DNA of 64,000 nt, taken from assembly GCA_033977485.1 (NCBI GenBank), contig CM066993.1:30556001-30620000 (forward strand), given 5' to 3'. How positions within the stretch are numbered: position 1 is the first letter of the stretch; each line of letters begins with the position of its first letter. Under the pieces are notes generated by a model, which had not been told where the DNA came from, made no database searches, and saw only the letters and a program-made list of their open reading frames with translations. A program made the position numbers and the translations under genes. Shown here in pieces: positions 34,801 through 47,237 of this stretch. Origin of the DNA: Hydrangea macrophylla. Lineage: Eukaryota > Streptophyta > Magnoliopsida > Cornales > Hydrangeaceae.

Positions 34801-35123
34801 TCTGGTCAAACCTGGTCAAACCTTGGTCAAATCGGTCAACGGGGACTTTCGGGGAACTTCCGGGACTTCCGGGGGTCTCTGGGAGCTGACGATTTCATCC
34901 GGTTTTACTTAAAAACTCATTTTATCATTTTTCTTGCGACATAGCATGTTTTCAGAACTTTGGGGCCAAATCTGGGAGTCTTCGGGCTTTCAGGGGCATT
35001 TTGGTCAATCTGAGCATTCTGAGAGATAGAGCTGACTTCCAGGAGTCCCTTCTTTACGATCATTGTGAACCACCAAGCTATGGGTCTCGTAAATCCGATA
35101 GCCGACAAAATGGGGTGTCTACA
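31878..35123 (-). repeat. 5' LTR of element A
   Basis: 3,246 bases with the same termini as 6324-9574. TATA-like box at about 34090-34108 (minus), one remaining GC palindrome at 34248-34264 (two remain in the 3' LTR, three in LTR D), and GGTCAA clusters near 34620-34650 and 34772-34840. A (GAAT)n run occurs near 32679-32701. Followed by the target duplication CACGT at 35124-35128. Confidence 0.92.
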
Positions 35124-35268
35124 CACGTGGGAAATTCAAACATAAATGGGTTGGCCCTTATATCATCAAAACTATCCTTTCCGGAGGAGCAACTTACCTC
35201 ATGGACCTTGATGGCGTCGAATTCAATGAACCAATCAACATGGATCGCCTCAAAAAGTACTATGCTTG
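35124..35268 (+). pseudogene. C-terminal end of integrase of copy B
   Basis: Resumes the reading broken at 6323. It encodes the segment with KWVGPYI-like text (here HKWVGPYIIKT) through INMDRLKKYYA and a stop at about 35268. It aligns with 48420-48560 of copy E. This shows that element A lies inside the integrase gene of B. Confidence 0.9.
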
Positions 35269-36204
35269 ACTTTTCACCCACTTCTTTCTTACTCTCGACT
35301 TGAACTACGCTTGACCTGATTCCCACTTGGGGATACGTAGGCAACCACATCGGTTCGGTCGCTCCACCCCCAAAAAATAGCCCATCCCCTTCAAGCCTTG
35401 CCTTGAACTACACTTGACCTGATTCCCACTCGAGGATACGTAGGCAACAACATCAGTTCGGTCACTTCACCCACACCTATATCAACCCCCTTCTTTCAAA
35501 ACCTTGGCCCAAATTACGCTGGACCTGATCCTGCTTTGGGGTACGTAGGCAGACTTTCAAAAAAGAAAGAAGGATGACTCGCTAGGTCAAAAATCCAAAA
35601 GGATGCTTAGGTAAAAATTAGAGTTAAATCCAAGGTGAGCAATAATAAAAGAGAGAAAAGAGCTCGTTAGGTCACCTTACTAGTGCCTAGGCAAAAATTA
35701 TGAGCATCGTAGAGAAATAAAGTTGCGGTCCTTACCATAACCCAGAAACCGCCCTTCACACTAGGGGCAAACTTCGGTCACCAGCCTTGTTTGCCTAAAT
35801 CTATTTTGAACTAGGGGCAAACTTCGGTCATCTACCTCGTTTGCCTCACAACCACCCATATCCCAAACTAGGGGCAAACTTCGGCTACCCACCTCGTTCG
35901 CCTCTAAATCACCCCGGCATGCCCAAACAAGTATCAAAAGCAACATTTGATCAAAATCTTACTTCAAAAATATTTTCAAAAAAGTCCAAATGCATAAAAT
36001 AAAGTTCTCAAAGTAGCCAAGGTTCATCGATAAACAGACTTCGATTATTACATAAGCAGGAATAAAGGAAAACATAAAAGTGTTTCTTCAAATGAAAGCA
36101 CTTATAAAAAGTGAAGACACTGGAAGGAAAAAGCAGAATCAGTCAAGCCTAGTTTTACTCTGTGTCTTTTATTTATTCAAAGGACTTCAGAAATAGGCTT
36201 TTAT
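35269..36204. repeat. Spacer of copy B with two short repeat families
   Basis: Three copies of a module with CCTGATTCC, GGATACGTAGGCA and TCGGTTCGGTC at 35290-35555, and three of a module with GGGGCAAACTTCGG and CCTCGTTTGCCT at 35761-35905. Same order as in A and E. No gene is supported. Confidence 0.7.
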
Positions 36205-37188
36205 CTAGTGGGTGCAACCTCGGATAAAAGCCGCAAAAGTGGCAGCACTGACTCTGGAAGTAAAGACCCTCTCAGTAAATCCCCAGGGGGTCTCTTGAAC
36301 TTGCCTGTACTGCCTGGCCAATCGACGAGGATGATAGAAAGAAGTCTCTCTTAGATCCATTAACCACATTCTCGGATGGTTCCCAAGACTGGTGGTCACA
36401 ACATGAAGACCCCAACGCCCCAAAATCTAGCAAATGTTTGCCTCAGATAAAGTACTCAGCATACTAACCTAGTCGGCAAAAGCATAGTGAGGATAAAGCA
36501 CAGCTCTGCGGAAGTACACTGAGGGCACATGGCCCGTCTATAGCTGAAGGTACTCATACAGCCAAGCCTGTAATACCAAGGGTGCCCCAGAAAGGATAAG
36601 AAGAGTTCCCTGATTGAAAGCATTATCCAAACCATTCAGGGTTTTGGCTAGAGCCATAGCCATGTGGTTCCTACCCACTTTCAGCCCAAGGCATACATGT
36701 ACCAAGTCACTGGAAGTGCTCGAGAACAAGAAGTGTGAAGTCATACACAAGATCAGAGCGGCCCCACGGCTAGTATAATATATGATGGGATTTCCAGGAT
36801 CAGCATAACGAGCAATAATGGAAGCAATGTTGAGAACTTCACCTTGAATCAATCGGCGAGAGACAGCGGTAGAGCAGTTGAGGTATTCAGCCAAGCCTCG
36901 AGTTGGACTGGGAGTTTCAGCTAGAGGAAGAATCAAGTCTGAATTCGGATCGAAGCCGAGGATAGCACAAAATTCTTCAAACATGGGGCACATTTCCAGG
37001 CCATTAAAGTTGAAAACATGATTTATCGGGTCCCAATGAGGAATAGTAGCGCGCAAGAACTCAGTGTTCTGAGCCATTTGACGGAGAGAGAATTGCTCGG
37101 TCAAACCGTAGATAAAGAGGTTGATCCATTCTACCCCATCTGTAATGTTCAGCCAAGCTGTGAGTCGATCGGGATCATACAACGGCAT
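36205..37188 (-). pseudogene. DUF7745-like antisense ORF of copy B, broken
   Basis: ATG 37188 (MPLYDPDRLTAWLNITDG) matches the start of the intact copy at 14187. The block with HWDPINHVFNFNGLEMCP is kept. The frame stops at 36538 (after YEYLQL) and further stops follow near 36475 and 36427. The C-terminal part with FYHPRRLARQYRQVQ is still readable to 36205. It is antisense to the B pol and lies between the spacer and the PMD exons. Confidence 0.8.
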
Positions 37189-37539
37189 ATTTTCTGTCGC
37201 GGCTCTAGCAAAATTCAAAATTTCAACAGCATCTCCCTGTTTCACGGACTATCCCACTTGCAAGGTAAAAACACTCACTATCATAAGGCTACTCATTATA
37301 GTAACAACAATCATCACAGAATCACAGTACACATATATATCGTCACACGATCACCAACTTAAACAAGCACACAACTGTACCTCCAAATCGGAAGCTATCC
37401 GACCCTAAAGGCAAATCATCATAAATACTCTGTCAAAAGTAACAAAATCTTTCTACACATCATCTGTCAAAATATACTGTTACAACCAAATCGAAGACAA
37501 AAAGTGGAGACAAATCAAAAATTCCCCGCTCATAAGGCT

Positions 37540-37662
37540 TCAGCCCTCCTCCTCGTCATCCTCGTCCTCCACCGGACCACTTGGGGTGTACGTCGACGAC
37601 GGCCTCCTACCACCTCTACATCTCGGCCTAGTCCTCGATGAGCCAACACCCCCTCCCCGGCA
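37540..37662 (-). pseudogene. Last exon of the antisense PMD gene of copy B
   Basis: Corresponds to exon 6 of the gene at 11654-13817. It has an arginine/glycine-rich stretch then an acidic tail EDEDDEEEG and TGA at 37540. Bases 37663-37665 are the acceptor CAG on the minus strand, and element E is inserted immediately beyond them. The other exons of the gene appear at 55133-56986. Confidence 0.78.
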
Positions 37663-37665
37663 CTG

Positions 37666-40600
37666 TGTAGACACCCTATTTTGTCGGCTATCAGAATTAG
37701 GAGACCCATAGCTTGTAGGTTCACAATGATCGTAAAAGACTCAAAAAGGACTCCTGGAAGTTAGTTCTATCACTAAGAATGCTCAGAATGACCAAAATAC
37801 CCCTGAAAGCCCAAACGCTCCGAGATTCGGACCAAATGTTCTGGAAACGCGGTACGTCATAAGAGAAATAATAAAATGAGTTCTAAAGCAAGACCCGATG
37901 AAATCGTCGGCTCCCAGAGGTCCCGAAAGTTCCCAGAAAGTCCCCGTTGACCAAGGTTTGACTAAGGTTTGGCCAAGTTTGACCAAGTTTGACCGAAATC
38001 GTCCAAATTTTCCGAAAAGTTTTGAGATCATTCTAGATCATGTGGGAAATATTAAAATGAGTTTTAAAAGAAAATCCAACGAAAACGTCAGCTCCTGGAG
38101 CTCCCAGAGGTTTCCAAAACTTCCCAGGAATCCCAGGTTTGACCAGTTTGACCAAAAGATGATTTTGAAACTGGAGTACCGTATCTTTTTTCTAACATTC
38201 TTCATGGATACTAGAGGTCGATAGATTTCCAACGGTATATCGCACATAATTTTTGGATTTCAAACGAATTTATTATGAATTTCTAAAGGCAAAAAAGCGA
38301 ACAAATCGGCTTTTATCATGAATACCGCAAACCTTTTCAAAGTAACCTATCTCTAAACTATTTTTCATGTCAAATATACTCCATTACGTTTCCAACGGTA
38401 TATCACAACCTCAATTTGGAGTTAGTATACATTTTTTTGTGAATTTCGGACGAAATAGGGTCTTTTCACGAATACCGGAACCTCTGGGGGCCTAAAAAAG
38501 ATTATCTGGAATAATGAGGAGCAGTGCCGTCACGGCACTGGCCCACTGTCGCTGTGACACAGGCCTAGTGCCACCGCGACACTCTCCTCCAGAATGGTAT
38601 GTTTTTGTAATTTCTTTTGGGGTTCATTTTGATTAATTGAAAACCAAAACGACGTAGTTCTATGTTCACAGATGTTTGGGACCAATGGGATTATTTCTAA
38701 AACCCCAAAACCACCCCAAATTGGCCTATATAAACCCCTCTTGACTTCTCATTTTGTGGGTGTCAAATGCAAGCTTTGAAAAGTTTTAGAGAGAAAGTTG
38801 TAGAAATAAGGTTAGAATAGAGAGAAAAGAAGCTTCCTTCTTTGATTTTCAAACAACAAAGTGAGTTCTAAACTTTATTTTTACTTCATTACTTCCATTT
38901 ACTTCATATTCAATACACCCAACCACCATTTTAGTGAGCATTTAAGAGAGAGGAAGCTACTTCCATGTCCAATGTCACCACATTTGAGTGAAACATCAAA
39001 CTACAAGTCCAATACATCATGAATATCATCTATTGATTGCTATCTATTTGTTTGTTTATATTTGTTCATCTTCTCTCACCTCATTTCTTTTTTTGTTTTC
39101 TTTCTTTATTTACTTACTAGTCTATCATCATCTAGATGATGACATGAAGTTTGAGGTGAGTAAATCCTTATGGATAGTAGATCTTGACCTCAAAAACATG
39201 TTTGATAGATGATGATTTCAACTTCAATACATTCCTATGTATTCATGAAGTTGTCATTAAAATGTAAATAATACTTTCCAACAATCTTAGAGGGTTCTTG
39301 ATGATGAGTTTGATGTTGACATTTTAAGTGGTTATAATCTTCATTAAGTATTGAAAATATGTCTTCAAAACCCCCCATTTCAAAACCCCCTCTTAAACCC
39401 CTCATTTTGGTTTCAAGAAATAAACTTTGTTTTCTCAAAACCTTCAAAACAGTGAGTCATTTAACTTCAAAGAATTATTTTGAGTTCAATACTCAATATA
39501 TGAATTCAAGACCACTTGGAAAGCCTTTTTAACTCATTATAGAACATCCATGATTTTTGGCTTGACTTGGAAGCACTTGAAAGGGGTCTATTTTTGTTCA
39601 AACATTCCTTCCAAACATTCTGCCTCTGCTGTCACAGCAGCTAGGTTAATTTTCAACTTATTTTACAGAAAACTTTTCCAAATTGAGTGATCCCAACTTA
39701 TTTTTTCCATGAACTTCAATGTCTTAGGGAAAGTTTTATATAATATGGGCCTCTAGATCTTTTGTTTCCATTTTCTAAGATATTCTAACATTTCAGTCGA
39801 CAGTACGGACTCTGTTTTCGAATAACCCCTATTTTTTATATGATTTATCTCAATTTGTGGTAGTTATTAAAGATTGGCTCTTTGGATTATGTTCTAGACA
39901 CAATAAGGAAGATCTCCATAAAAAATCATGCATTGAAATAATTCCTAACCCCCCTTTTCAATTTCTAGAAGATCATGTTACTGTTCTGTCCACTATTCAT
40001 AGCAAGCATATTTTCACTTCCATCCTTTGATTTGATGCTTACATGTACTCCAAATTAGCTCATGTCTTAGGAAGTAGTTCATAATAAATTTGTACATATC
40101 CCATGATGATTTCATTCATTCATTCATACACATTTTACACTTCTAAGTCATTCTAGGAATCCATGAACATAAAACACACTACAATCTTGGCACATTCTAG
40201 ATACATACATTGCATCCATGCAAAGATTTGGGGTTTTTTGTAACTCCTAATCTAAGAAGATTATAGGGAATGATCATGATCACACGTTCATGCTTCCCCT
40301 CGATCTAATCATCCTTTCTCATCCGTCCCAGGGATTGAGAGATCTTCTCTTCTCAAAGATTAACATGCATCATTCTAGCTTGCTAAGCATCCTTGTTTTC
40401 TTTGATTTATTTGTTTCAAGAACAATTCATGTCCCCTTAGATTAGGAAAACTTTATTACTTGATATGTGATTAGACGATTTTTTTCTAGGTTTGTTTTGT
40501 GTGATCTTTCACTTTTCATTGTGTGATACTTGGCTTAGATCTTATGAATGATATCTTATCTTTAGATCTTCCATTTTAAATTTTCTTATGTGATGTAATA

Positions 40601-40924
40601 TACTATCATAGTATTAATTGTCGAACCATACGTAGTATAAGATGATTATTTGGATGCTAATTGAGGCCCGTCGAAAGACAGGGTGAGTTGAGGGTGTTTT
40701 AGTCGCGACAAAGGCTCCTTCCTCTCTCGTACCAAAACCCTGAGCCAAGTTCTTTGGTTATGAAGGGCCGGTGCCCTTTATCCATTTGGGGGAGTCAAAA
40801 TTAGGTTTCTTGGTTCCTTAAAGACCAAGTGGTGACTCTGTATCTGTTTTCAATAGACCCTCCTTTTCTTTTCTTTTTCAAAATAATCTCAAAACAAAAA
40901 GAGGTAGAATCCCGCGTGTCCTCA
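37666..40924 (+). repeat. 5' LTR of element E
   Basis: 3,259 bases from TGTAGACACC to GTGTCCTCA. It reads as the reverse of the LTRs of A and D. On the plus strand it carries TTGACC/TTTGACC clusters (37945-38000, 38137-38155), the GC palindrome triplet (38523-38584), a TATA box CTATATAAAC at 38726-38735, and two copies of CCAACGGTATATC. No gene is supported inside it. Confidence 0.92.
37945..38735 (+). promoter_or_regulatory. LTR promoter region of E: W-box-like cluster, palindromes, TATA box
   Basis: In reading order: TTGACC-type cores at 37945-38000 and 38137-38155, then the palindromes AGTGCCGTCACGGCACT (38523-38539), a decayed one at about 38543-38564 and AGTGCCACCGCGACACT (38568-38584), then CTATATAAAC at 38726. 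This places the palindromes 140-200 bases upstream of the probable core promoter. Confidence 0.55.
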
Positions 40925-40927
40925 ATC

Positions 40928-40945
40928 TGGCGACTCTACATGGGA
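40928..40945 (+). other. Primer-binding site of element E
   Basis: TGGCGACTCTACATGGGA, three bases after the LTR end. It is the same as the site in A apart from the 3' part, where one T/A-type change is seen. Confidence 0.78.
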
Positions 40946-42172
40946 TATTTATTTTCCAAAACAAAATAATAAAGAGGTTTGACTTATAAGAAGCATCCTT
41001 AAAATCATCTTTTTACTGTGTCTGGTTCACCACATTGCACTTTTATATTTCCCCCCTCCGATTGTGTCTGAAACGCGGCACTGACATTGTTCAGGTCTTG
41101 CTGTGCCAGGGTATAAGTCACTGTTGATATTGTACTTTCCAAAGTATATCAAAAAGAGTGAAAACCTTCGTACTGTCTCCCTGACGGTATATTGGAACTC
41201 TCGTCAACGGACCCTCTATGACTAAACCCAGCCTTTGCATATAGATTCTTGTAGAACCTTTCATAGGACTATTTATTTATCTTTTCATATAGGACAATAT
41301 GATATAACTGCTGTATGCCCTGACAGGATCACCTGCGCGGTGTAGACGCTTATGTGGCATGGGGTAGAACCTCTTTCTTATGATTCCCAAGGCAATCACT
41401 CACATGTGATCACATTGAGTTGACTTGCCTAGGCACCATGACAAGGATGTCTGCTCCATTCTCACAAAGATATACACTGCAAACCTTGTTCATCGGTCCT
41501 AAGACATAGGAGTATGAAAATCTGCTACCCAGTATGATCATCATCATCACATATTAAACAATTTCTCCCAGAAACTCTGCCCAGATATCCCAGATATAAC
41601 CGTATCAACCAGTTTCTCCCAGAAACTCTATCCAGATATCCCAGATATAATCATATTAACCAGTTTCTCTCAGAAACTTTGTCCAAACCAACCATAAATG
41701 GCCAGATATACCCATTTCTCCCAGAAACTCTGTCCAAATCAACCAGAAATGCCCAGTGTCTCCTAGAAGCCTTTATAAAACCCTGGAAACCCCTGTTACC
41801 CCTTGGTGATCGTACTGAAAAATAAAGTTGGCACACTCTATATGGTTAGGACCTTAGTTGTTTAATTGCTATCAGTTAGAAATAGGAGCATCATATAGAT
41901 TAGGGCTTACATCCGCGTGTTTGTCTCATTTGCATACACCATTCCTATCGGTCTGCACGCACTGTCTCGGTCAGTCTTACACGTGTCAGTCCACGTCTGT
42001 TAACATCACTATCATTTGTTTATCTAAAGTCATCACTGTCAAAATCTGATCTAGTCCTCTCGAAATCTGTCAGGTCAGTATAGATTCCCAAAGTCAGCAG
42101 CTGGGATCCTCGTCTTGGGTCAGAAGTTCAGATAATCATTTGGTCAGAATCAGTTCGACAGCTTACTTCAGC
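40946..42172 (+). other. Leader of element E
   Basis: Untranslated leader without a credible gene. It contains three to four diverged 51-bp repeat units at about 41556-41770 with CAGTTTCTCCCAGAAACTCT and CAGATATCCCAGATATAA. It continues as sequence shared with the leader of A up to the gag ATG. Confidence 0.75.
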
Positions 42173-43163
42173 ATGAATCAAGAAGAGTTAGAAAACAAGG
42201 TTATCGAGTTAGGAGCAACCATAAGGCAGCAGTCCGACAGCCTAGCTCAAGTTTTGAAGTTCATGGAAGAATTGAAACAGCATCGGCCGCAACCTCCACC
42301 TGGGTTTCCACCACCGGGGTTTGAACCACCCCCACATAAGAATAACGGGGATGAAGACTGGTTTCAAGGAGTCCCACCATTTGCATATGAAAAAAAACTC
42401 CAAGAGAAAATGGATAAGGTTGACAAGCTGGAAAGTGTACTGAGGAAAAGCAAAGGGGTTGATGATTACATGCTAGACTTGGAAGGCCTTTTTGAGCCTA
42501 TTAAGCTGAAACTGCCAAAGAACTTCAAGATGCCTGCCATCGACCGTTTTGATGGAATTAGGAATTCGAAAAGTCATGTGAAGCCATGTATGAGCATCTT
42601 CCAATCCATGGGTTGTACCCACGAGCACATTGTAATGTTGTTCCCACAAACTCTTGCAAAGTCTGCACTATCATGGATCCTAACCTTGGAAGCCTCCAAA
42701 ACCCGGGCATGGGAAGACATCGTTAGAGTCTTCGTCGATCACTATTCTTACAATCAAGAGTTGGATGTTACAGTCAGGGATTTGGAAATTACTCAGCAGA
42801 ACAGCAATGAATCCTTTGCTGCTTTCCTGAGTAGGTGGAGGAACAAAGTGGCCCAAATGACTCACCGACTGATTGAGAAAGAACAGGTGAGAATGTTAAT
42901 CTGGAATCTACAACCACTCTACCATGAGAAATTGTTTTACCAGTCCATCTCTACTTTTGAAGAGCTGTTTGAAGTTAGAACTCGAATTGAAGACGCTGTC
43001 AGGGAAGGAAAGGTCAAGAAGGAAGAGCCTCCGAGTCAGTCAAAAATGCCCAACTACTCCTGCAATCCTCCAGATGTCAATGCTCTTAGCAGTCAACCCA
43101 TGGCATACCCCCCTAGGCCATACCAACCCCTCAACCAGGCAAACTCTCCCAATCGCCCTTTCT
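42173..43163 (+). CDS. Gag of element E (N-terminal and central part, truncated by a stop)
   Basis: ATG 42173 (MNQEELENKVIELGATIRQQ) starts a reading of about 330 codons. There is a heptad-like N-terminus, a proline-rich stretch (PPPGFEPPP), then the gag domain with MPAIDRFDGIRNSKSHVK, WEDIVRVFVDHYSYNQEL and FAAFLSRWRNKVAQMTHR. It stops at TAA 43161-43163, just before the segment that still encodes a zinc-knuckle-like CTYHQPPGHNTDDC at about 43305. In an intact relative gag would run on into protease. Confidence 0.82.
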
Positions 43164-44133
43164 AAAAAAAGCCTCCTCGTAATTTCGCCAAGCTAGAAAT
43201 CTCCCTCTCCTCAGCTTTAGATCGCCTCCTTAAAAAGGGCCACCTCCAGCTACTCCAACCGTGAAATACCTCACTCCTGCCAAACTGTGATATGTCCAAA
43301 AGATGCACCTACCACCAACCCCCTGGCCACAACACCGATGATTGCATGCGCCTCCGCCATGATATCCAAGACCTCATTGACCAGAATATCATTGAGCCAC
43401 CTATTCTTTTTGGAAGAACACGATCTAGGGGTAGTGGACCTCAAATGGTATGATCCCAACAATGAAAGCGATGCTTTAATCTGCAACGAGCTAGAGAAAC
43501 CATTTGTGGGAACATATTGTGTCTGGTTCAAAGAAGATGGGACTGTAGAAAGGCCTACTCCTGTCGAGATTGATCATCTGACTAGGTCAGGCCGTCGTTA
43601 TCAGCCTCCACAACCTACCACTGAAGCAATCGAAAAAAGTCTGGTCAAAGACAAGGAAAAGAGAAAAATGGATGAGATCATCGAAGAAGACAATGAGTTG
43701 ATAAAGTAGTTGAAGAAAACCCAATCACATCTCTCGATGTGGGACATCATAGTAACATCCTACAAGCATAGGCAAGCTGTGTTGAATGCCTTAGCTGGAA
43801 TTGAGGTCCCCATCAACGCTGCACCAAAAGACATGCTGACCCAATCATTACATTTTCCGATGAGGACCTGCTGCCGGAAGGGTCTACACATAACAAAGCT
43901 TTATACATCACTGTTGGATATAAGGGACAGCAGGTGCCATTCTGTCTGGTCGATACAGGCTCCACCCTAAATGTTTGTGCTCTAAGGACTGTCACGCCTT
44001 GAGGGTCAATATCCTTGACATCACACCATCTGTGCAATCCGTGAGGGCTTACGACAACACCAAGATAAATGTGATGGGGACTGTTTCTCTCCAAATCCGG
44101 GTAGGGTCTTTGGTTAGCACTAAAATCTTTTAA
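43164..44133 (+). pseudogene. Gag C-terminus and protease of element E, broken
   Basis: Follows the gag stop. Frames change several times: zinc-knuckle region at about 43300, then 43430-43709 (LTRSGRRYQP, ends TAG), then 43710-43840 (AGIEVPINAAPKDM). A short deletion after that shifts the frame. The protease active site DTGSTLNV is still visible near 43950. The segment ends with TAA at 44131-44133, at the same position as the TAG in element A. Confidence 0.82.
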
Positions 44134-44136
44134 GTT

Positions 44137-47100
44137 ATGGACATACCTGCCTCATTCAATTTGTTGATCGAGAGGCCCTGGCTGCATGTCAACAAAGCTG
44201 TATCATCCACTGTGCATCAAATGATCAAGTACATTCATGAGAAGGAGGTGAAAATCATCCTCGACAATAGTTGGGGTAATGAAGCTTTCCCAAACTACGC
44301 TCCCATCTTTGAAATCCAAATACCTGAGCTAGAAGAAGGAGAAATCGGGGGATTCTTCTTGGAAGAAGTCCACATGATCAATAATGAAGATAGGTTCCCC
44401 GAGATCCACTCTGCAATTGTCAACATCGTCCGCAAAATGAACTACTTCCCTGGAATGGGATTGGGCCGACGCCAGCAAGGGATTCGTGAGTTCCCGCACA
44501 TCAAAGGGCAACAAGGCACTTTCGGATTGGGGTACAAGCCCACTGAAGAAGACATCGAGTTACAGAGGCCATGGAAGAAAAGAGTGAGGAGTCTCCCACC
44601 ATATCGCAAAACCTTGAATAGGCAATTCATCAAAGAAGGAGATGATTTTTCCTATTTTGGGTTCCCAGAACCCTGGATCCATCAGGCCACTGGAAAAAGG
44701 CACCCAGGGCTTGAAATCTTCGCTGACTGCGAAAGGCCCCCCTATCAAGATTCGTTCTATACCGAAAAAGTTGAGAAGACCCCGAAGAAAGACTGGTTGG
44801 AGTATCTGGACACTAAAGCCATCGAGAAAATATGGGAAGAGTTCACCGAAGAAAAGAGGGCCGAGAGCCAAGATGATCAGATCAAGCCAACTGAGGAGGG
44901 TCTGAGCAACCAGGCTGTAGAGTCATATGTCTCCCTATCCCCTATTCCCCCAGAGTCTGTACTTCCAATTATCAAGTCTATACCAGAGTCGGCTGCTGTA
45001 AGCCCACCACTGTCTAATGTAATCACTCCACCTATCATGAATAAAATAAAAGACGATTCTGCTTACTCCTCCATGTCTAATACTTGTGAATGCACAGATC
45101 CCTCCGAGGATCTCCCAATTGAACTTAAGCAACTAATTGAAAAACCACCTGCTTATAAAATAATCAAAGATACTTTATCAATTAACCTAGGTGAAATAGA
45201 TAATCCACAAATTGTGCAAATTGGCTCAACCCTTAATGAAAAAGAAAAAGAAAAATTGACTGTCTTGTTAAAAGAATTCAAAGATGTTTTTGCTTGGTCT
45301 TACGAGGACATGCCTGGGGTCGATCCCAACATCGTCCAACATCGCATTCCCCTCCTTCCAAATTCTAACCCCGTCAAGCAAAAACTTAGGCGCATGAGAC
45401 TATAATGGGCATGAGACTAGAATGGGCAGTCAAGGTTAAAGAAGAAGTAGAAAAGCAATTCAAGGCAGGGTTCATCATTCTTACCGAGTATCCGGAATGG
45501 GTTGCCAATATCGTGTCAGTCCCCAAAAAGGATGGAAAAGTTTGTGTGTGCGTCGACTTCTATGATCTAAACAAAGCCAGTCCTAAGGATGACTTCCCGC
45601 TTCCCCACATCGATGTCTTGGTGAATAACACCGCAGGACATGAGCTACTATCATTCATGGATGGTTTTTTGGGGTACAATCAGATTCTAATGGCGCTAGA
45701 AGATCGGGAAAAGATGACATTCACCACACCTTGGGGAACCTACTGTTATACGGTCATGTCATCTACGTACACTTCTACTTCCTTGTGAATCATGTCATGT
45801 AACAAGGTGGTGGTAGCTCTTTGGTAGGTTGCTCCAGCATTCTTGAGTCCGCATTCTTGAGTCCGAAAGGCATTACCCTATAACAGTAGGTTCCCCAAAG
45901 AGCAACCTACCAAAGAGCTACCACCACCTTGTTACATGACATGATTCACAAGGAAGTAGAAGTGTACGTAGATGACATGACCGTGAAGTCCAAGGACAAA
46001 AAAGGACACCTGGTGGCACTGGGAAAGTTTTTTGAAAGGTTGCGCAAATACAAGATAAGGTTGAATCCAAAGAAATGCACTTTTGGTGTGACCTCCGGTA
46101 AGCTCCTGGGTTTTCTCATCACGCACAGGGGGATAGAGGTGGATCCCTCTAAGATCAAGGCAATCCTAGAAATGGCACTACTACGGAATGAAAATGAAGT
46201 GAGAGGGTTTCTCGGAAGAATCCAATTTATCAGCCGCTTCATCTCCAAACTCACAACTACATGTGATCCTTTGTTCCGATTGTTGAGAAAAGGAGAGAGG
46301 TTCCACTGGGATGACCAATGTTAAGCCGCTTTCGACAAAATAAAAGCCTACCTTCAAAATTCGCCCATCCTTTCACCACCTGCTCCTCATAAGCCCTTAT
46401 TCTTTTACCTATCTATCTCCGAAAATGCCATGGGTTGCATGCTAGCCCAAGAACGAGAAGAAAGCCACTCTGAAAAAGCCATATATTACCTTAGCAAGAG
46501 GATGACTGGGTATGAGCTCAACTACTCTACCCTCAAAAAAACATGTTGGGCCTTGGTTTGGTGCACTCGCCGACTAAGGCACTACATGCTAGCCTTCCCA
46601 GTTGTGCTCATATCCTGCATGGATCCTCTAAAATACCTCCTCGAAAAACCCGCCCTGACCAGTCTTATCCCATTGGTTACTTCTACTGTCCGAATTCGAT
46701 ATCAAGTATGTGACAAGCAAATCGGTAAAAGGGAGAACTATAGCTGAACATCTTGCTGAACACGCCATTGATTCTGAAGTAAATGGAGATTTTCCGTTCC
46801 CAGACGAGAATATCATGGAAATCAAGGAAGAACAATGGAAGTTGTACTTTGACGGAGCAGCCAACATGAAAGGCTACGGAGTAGGAATGATTCTAGTGTC
46901 ACCAAATGGGGACCACACCCCACTGGTAGTCAAGCTCAATTATAACTCCACCAACAACACTGCTGAATATGAGATATGTATTCTAGGGATGGAAACAGCC
47001 ATAGAACTGAAAGTTCAGAAGTTAGATGTCTTCGGAAATTCGAACCTCATCATATCACAAGCTAGAGGAGAATGGAAAGTAAAAGAAGAAAGGTTGAAGC

Positions 47101-47237
47101 CCTATCATGATCATCTCGATGGACTCAAGAGACAGTTCTAGAACATCATATTCTTCTACTTGCCAAGGGAAGAGAACCAGCTAGCAAATTCGTTGGCTAC
47201 TTTAGCCTCTATGATCAAAATTCCTGTGTGAATCAAG
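44137..47237 (+). pseudogene. RT, RNase H and archaeal-type RNase H of element E, multiply broken
   Basis: ATG 44137 (MDIPASFNLLIERPWLHV) starts an open linker to 45403, where a 17-base tandem duplication (GCATGAGACTATAATGG repeated) adds a stop. RT motifs follow: VPKKDGKV, then a fold-back inversion at 45729-45982, then YVDD (45963-45980 region). Stops or frameshifts follow at about 46323 and 46660. The second RNase H with LYFDGAANMKGYGVG and NNTAEYEI spans about 46840-47100 and is in a different frame. A stop at 47139 and another near 47229 precede integrase. Confidence 0.88.
45729..45982. repeat. Fold-back inverted duplication inside RT of E
   Basis: 82-base perfect inverted arms at 45752-45833 and 45901-45982. 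A second inverted pair lies at 45729-45750 and 45879-45900. The central part also has GCATTCTTGAGTCC twice in tandem. The net effect is an inversion of an RT segment with both flanks duplicated, which destroys the reading between PWGTYCY and the catalytic YVDD. Confidence 0.88.

Larger units (their letters stand above)
6324..35123 (-). mobile_element. Complete Tat/Ogre-type gypsy element A with nested copia element
   Basis: Minus-strand element bounded by two 3.25 kb LTRs and the duplication CACGT. In element order it has: 5' LTR (35123-31878), PBS, leader with 51-bp repeats, gag, protease, RT, RNase H, archaeal-type RNase H, integrase, spacer, two antisense genes (14187-15185 and 11654-13817 on +), tandem repeats, PPT and 3' LTR (9574-6324). 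The leader is split by copia element F (22788-30809). Without F the element is about 20.8 kb, in line with Ogre elements. Gag has an early stop and a frame break, and integrase carries two frameshifts, so it is not autonomous. The two LTRs differ by about a dozen substitutions in their first ~350 aligned bases, so it is clearly older than F. Confidence 0.92.
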
